Shown piece after piece: positions 5,926 to 8,277 of a DNA stretch of 8,277 nucleotides. The stretch's first letter is position 1. The number at the start of each line of letters is the position of its first letter. The notes beneath the pieces were generated by a model, which was given only the letters and a program-made list of their open reading frames with translations, was not told the origin of the DNA and did no database searches. Source of the stretch: an uncultured Ruminococcus sp. (GTDB taxonomy: Bacteria > Bacillota > Clostridia > Oscillospirales > CAG-272); assembly GCA_902778985.1 (NCBI GenBank), contig CACYZS010000040.1:1-8277 (forward strand), in the 5' to 3' direction. Made by a program: the position numbers and the translations under genes.

Positions 5926-6429
5926 ATGAATGCAAAACAAGAAAGCTATATCTGCAAAGACTCTGACGGAAATATATTTATCTCGTTTGAACAAACTGAT
6001 GAAAATGAATTGTCTACAAATCCATTATTAACACATTGTCTTGCTGTTGTAAAAACAGGTGAGGATTACCTTTTAGGCTGGAATAAATGGAGAAACAGAT
6101 ATGAGATATTCGGCGGTTGTATCGAGAAAGGAGAAACAGCAAGAGATTGCATTATCAGAGAATGCAATGAGGAATTAGGGCTTGGTTCCTTTGAAGTTAT
6201 TTATCTTGGAGCAATGAAATTTTTAATGAAACCTGATTATTTCTCACCGAATGAACGAATAGAACTTGGTGGTTTATATGGAATCAAATTACCCGACTTA
6301 AATATTGAAAATATTTATAAAATGATAAAAGATAAAGAAGAAATCACAAAACTCGCACTATACAGTCATGTGAAGAATAAAGAGCCGATTGCCTTGATTG
6401 ATGAAAAACTGTTGGAGTATTTTGTATAA
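5926..6429 (+). CDS. Nudix hydrolase, AT-rich, probably acquired
   Basis: A 167-residue protein with a complete Nudix box at residues 64-86: G64-x5-E70-x7-R78-E79-C80-x-E82-E83-x-G85-L86. All metal-binding and catalytic positions are kept; the only oddity is Cys at the usual Ile/Leu/Val position 80. Nudix enzymes cleave a nucleoside diphosphate linked to another moiety; the substrate is not readable here, and damaged nucleotides, nucleotide sugars or capped RNA are all possible. The protein is cytoplasmic with no signal. Base composition is foreign: 22 G/C in the 60 bases 6241-6300, against 45 of 60 in 3181-3240 of the transporter gene, with A/T-ending codons throughout. The ATG at 5926 is preferred over an upstream GTG at 5821 because the promoter lies between them and a GGAGA site precedes it. 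It has its own terminator and sits between the two 111-bp repeats. Confidence 0.88.
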   Translation: MNAKQESYICKDSDGNIFISFEQTDENELSTNPLLTHCLAVVKTGEDYLLGWNKWRNRYEIFGGCIEKGETARDCIIRECNEELGLGSFEVIYLGAMKFLMKPDYFSPNERIELGGLYGIKLPDLNIENIYKMIKDKEEITKLALYSHVKNKEPIALIDEKLLEYFV

Positions 6430-6514
6430 ATTCCGGTTTGTCGAACCGATAACACGTTACGTTTGTACCTTCTTACCTTGATTTCGGTACGTTTGTACGC
6501 TCTTTCGCAAAAAA
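6430..6514. other. Gap after the Nudix gene with an 11-bp tandem motif
   Basis: The motif TACGTTTGTAC occurs twice, at 6458-6468 and 6488-6498. A weak hairpin CGGTT/AACCG sits just after the stop. No gene is seen. Confidence 0.6.
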
Positions 6515-6545
6515 GCACCCGCGCCTTGTGCGCGGGTGTTTTTTT
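6515..6545 (+). terminator. Terminator after the Nudix gene
   Basis: The perfect stem CACCCGCGC/GCGCGGGTG with a CTTGT loop is followed by seven T and preceded by six A, so it may work both ways. The same stem and loop recur in inverted orientation at 6885-6909. Confidence 0.9.
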
Positions 6546-6556
6546 GGTCTCGATGT

Positions 6557-6667
6557 CGGCTTCGAACCCTTCGAGTTTTCGCGCCGGAGGCGTGAAAACT
6601 CTCATTTCACGCCATCCACTACCGTTTTCCTTTTCTTTTTGCCAGGCGTGAAATGGCGGGTAGCGCG
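6557..6667. repeat. 111-bp direct repeat, copy 2
   Basis: Same orientation and internal hairpins as copy 1 (5441-5551), with two substitutions. Its right edge continues into GCGCGGCGG-aaaaa-CCGCCGCGC (6663-6685), a larger palindrome than at copy 1, and then returns to the shared CGCGCGT and a GAATCCC motif. Confidence 0.93.
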
Positions 6668-6884
6668 GCGGAAAAACCGCCGCGCGTAGAATCCCAGCCC
6701 TTCGGTCACTTTCACTTTCGTCCCTGTCCCCGTCGCATAGTCGTCCGCGGCGTGCGTCGTGCCACCCGCCCCGTACTCCTTGCTTTGGGTGACACCGCTT
6801 GTGAAAACAGTCCACCGGACTGTTTTCACGTCACTAACGTCGAATCCCAGCCTATGGTCACTTCAACCCCCGTTCTAAAAGCAA
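6668..6884. other. Non-coding repeat-rich stretch with T-arm-like sequences
   Basis: Two related sequences, GTAGAATCCCAGCCC... (6686-6711) and GTCGAATCCCAGCCT... (6839-6863), both continue to GGTCACTT and resemble the 3' quarter of a tRNA (T loop plus acceptor strand). Between them is a perfect 13-bp hairpin with a 3-nt loop (GTGAAAACAGTCC 6801-6813 with GGACTGTTTTCAC 6817-6829) that has no T-run. Reading frames cross the stretch on both strands but have no ribosome binding site and run through the repeats, so I see no gene here. Confidence 0.65.
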
Positions 6885-6909
6885 GCACCCGCGCACAAGG
6901 CGCGGGTGC
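6877..6909 (-). terminator. Terminator of the serpin gene
   Basis: On the minus strand, the perfect 10-bp stem GCACCCGCGC/GCGCGGGTGC with a CTTGT loop is followed by TTGCTTTT. It lies 28 nt past the serpin stop. Confidence 0.85.
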
Positions 6910-6937
6910 CGTTTTACGTTTTTCTACGATCACGTCG

Positions 6938-8197
6938 TCACGGATTATTCAGCGTGCCGATGAAGAGCGGCAGGTTGGTCTCTGTGTCGAGGATCAGATA
7001 GACGAAGGGGCGGTCGAGGATGACCGGGGGGACGTTTTCTTCCATGTCGGCGCTTCCCGCTTTGCCTCTGACCGAGGTGACCGCCGCCGCGCGCGTGCCC
7101 TTCTCGCCGACCTCGATGCAGGTCTTGTGCAGGACCTCGTCGATCCAGAACATGGGGAAGGACTCGGTGATCCCCGTGAAGTCTGCGGCGTCCGGATCGA
7201 ACGCGTCGGACATTCCCATCTTGGAAAGGGCGTTGTTCAGAACGATCTTGTATTGCGTTTCAAACTTCGGCATTTCGGTTTTGACCGGGACTTTCTGCGC
7301 GTTTTGCAAGATCGAGATGACGGTTTCGCCGGTAAGAGACGCGACGTAGTCCGCGACCGGCGTTCCCTCTGCCGGCAGCAGGGCGGCGAAGGCGTAGCGC
7401 CCGCCGACGTAGGGCTTGACGAACCCGACGGCGCGGTCGCCGTCACAAAGATAGCGGGACTCGGTGTCCGAGAGGAATTTGACGCGCTTAACGGTTCCGT
7501 TTTCGAGGTGGAAGTCGCCTTTTCTGACCTCCGTTTCCTGCGTGTACGGACTCGCCCATTTTGCGTCGAAGACGAGGGCGTTGATCAAAAGCATCACGTC
7601 CTGGCTCGTGAAGCCGTCGACGATCTTGTCGATCATGCCGTCGGTATGATCCTTCACCCACTGGTTGACGTCCTTGACCGTCGACGCGTTGAAGGGGGCG
7701 CGGAAGGCGCCGGCGGAGTAGACGTCGGCGTTGGTTTGCAAAAACGCCTCTTTGACGGCGAAGTTTTCGACGTCGCGCAGCCAGATCGAGTTGGCGAGCG
7801 CCAGTTTCACGTCGTCGTTTCCGGTCAGAGAGTTCAGGTAGACCGCGCAGAACTCGTTGAGTTGCGCGACCGTCATGCCGAGAACGCTCTCCATCTGTGT
7901 TTTCGTGTTCCCGTTCGCACCGTTCGCCGTCATGGCGAGCGCGACGAAGACAGAGAGCGGGGAGAGCAGGGTGTTGTTGCCGTCGTAGGACTCGCGGTAG
8001 AGCCGGAGCGCAAAGTCGGCAGCCGTCGCCGCCGCCGTGTCTGACACGGTCCCGGGCGTACCGGCGCTTGCCCTCGGTTCGATCCCCGCCATCAGGTCGA
8101 TCGCGACGATCTTGTGCGAGCAGCCGACGAGATTGAGCGCGAGAACGAACAGGAGCGAAAAGACGAGGAAAAGGGATAGGATTTTTGAACGGAGCAT
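6938..8197 (-). CDS. Serpin-family protease inhibitor, lipoprotein
   Basis: A 419-residue serpin. The N-terminus is a lipoprotein signal: basic MLRSK, a hydrophobic core (6-22) and lipobox LVGC with C26 to be lipidated, so it is anchored outside the cell. Serpin landmarks in order are NTLLSPLSV (75-83), NSIWLRD (136-142), NALVFDAKW (206-214), the hinge E365-KGTRAAAVT, DRPFVYLILD (395-404) and the closing FIGTLNNP (412-419). The hinge has the small residues (T368, A370-A372) expected of inhibitory serpins, which trap serine or cysteine proteases by loop insertion. The reactive loop from E365 to the PP pair (390-391) is about six residues longer than in human alpha-1-antitrypsin and contains R377 and K379, so the cleavage site cannot be fixed. 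Gut bacterial serpins can inhibit host neutrophil proteases. The ATG at 8197 has AAGGAG 7 nt upstream. It is a single gene with its own terminator. Confidence 0.94.
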   Translation of the reverse strand: MLRSKILSLFLVFSLLFVLALNLVGCSHKIVAIDLMAGIEPRASAGTPGTVSDTAAATAADFALRLYRESYDGNNTLLSPLSVFVALAMTANGANGNTKTQMESVLGMTVAQLNEFCAVYLNSLTGNDDVKLALANSIWLRDVENFAVKEAFLQTNADVYSAGAFRAPFNASTVKDVNQWVKDHTDGMIDKIVDGFTSQDVMLLINALVFDAKWASPYTQETEVRKGDFHLENGTVKRVKFLSDTESRYLCDGDRAVGFVKPYVGGRYAFAALLPAEGTPVADYVASLTGETVISILQNAQKVPVKTEMPKFETQYKIVLNNALSKMGMSDAFDPDAADFTGITESFPMFWIDEVLHKTCIEVGEKGTRAAAVTSVRGKAGSADMEENVPPVILDRPFVYLILDTETNLPLFIGTLNNP

Positions 8198-8242
8198 AGC
8201 AATTCTCCTTTCGGGTGCGGGTAAAGAGCGGGGCGGTTTTAT

Positions 8243-8262
8243 TGCCGATTACCCGATCGGCA
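8243..8262. promoter_or_regulatory. Inverted repeat upstream of the serpin gene
   Basis: TGCCGAT (8243-8249) and ATCGGCA (8256-8262) are separated by 6 nt, about 45 nt before the serpin start. It may be an operator or the remains of an upstream terminator; neither strand has a T-run beside it. No convincing promoter could be read in this short flank. Confidence 0.35.
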
Positions 8263-8277
8263 GAAAAAGCGGGGAAG

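Noticed and set aside
6602..6829. 75-residue minus-strand frame through the repeat region
   Set aside because: It starts inside a perfect hairpin, has no ribosome binding site, and runs into the 111-bp repeat; more likely non-coding.
5382..6910. Insertion sequence with transposase
   Set aside because: No transposase or integrase frame is present, and the flanking repeats are direct, not terminal inverted repeats.
6653..8044. 463-residue open frame on the plus strand across the serpin gene
   Set aside because: It begins in the repeat region and is antisense to a well-supported serpin. Its composition is that of a shadow frame (Val/Asp/Arg-rich) with no recognisable domain.

Overview
The window looks like a chromosomal segment from a G+C-rich member of the Clostridia, probably gut-associated and possibly uncultured. 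The basis is: AGGAG-type ribosome binding sites, near-consensus sigma-A promoters (TTGACA/TATAAT, 17-18 nt spacing), strongly G/C-biased third codon positions, and gene content (GH130, CE2-like esterase, lipoprotein serpin, zinc-ribbon membrane protein) typical of gut Firmicutes. The taxonomic guess is inference only.

Positions 1-1872 carry the 3' end of an SGNH/CE2-like acetyl esterase (plus strand), converging on a GH130 glycoside phosphorylase (minus strand), with a strong terminator between them. Both families occur in breakdown of acetylated beta-mannan, so they may share a substrate although they are not co-transcribed. GH130 is divergent from a 12-TM MMPL/RND exporter (1876-4203), and each gene has a clear promoter in the shared gap. 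A small zinc-ribbon/two-TM protein (minus) converges on the exporter and is divergent from a GNAT acetyltransferase (plus). A perfect promoter at 5247-5275 then drives a tRNA-Ala(CGC) gene.

From 5382 to about 6910 the character changes. The last 22 nt of the tRNA recur 205 bp downstream. A 111-bp element occurs twice in direct orientation (5441-5551 and 6557-6667, 109/111 identical), and the interval between the copies holds a 177-bp array of small variable hairpins separated by a conserved 9-mer that flips orientation halfway, followed by an AT-rich Nudix hydrolase gene with its own promoter and terminator. Further T-arm-like repeats and a duplicated terminator hairpin follow. I read this as an accessory island built at a tRNA 3' end and bounded by direct repeats. 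No transposase or integrase is visible, so any movement would need help in trans or homologous recombination.

The window closes with a lipoprotein serpin (minus, 6938-8197), probably a cell-surface inhibitor of host or competitor serine proteases. The most unusual content is the hairpin array and the repeats that share one design: conserved arms with variable, self-complementary apices. The protein genes are ordinary members of known families.
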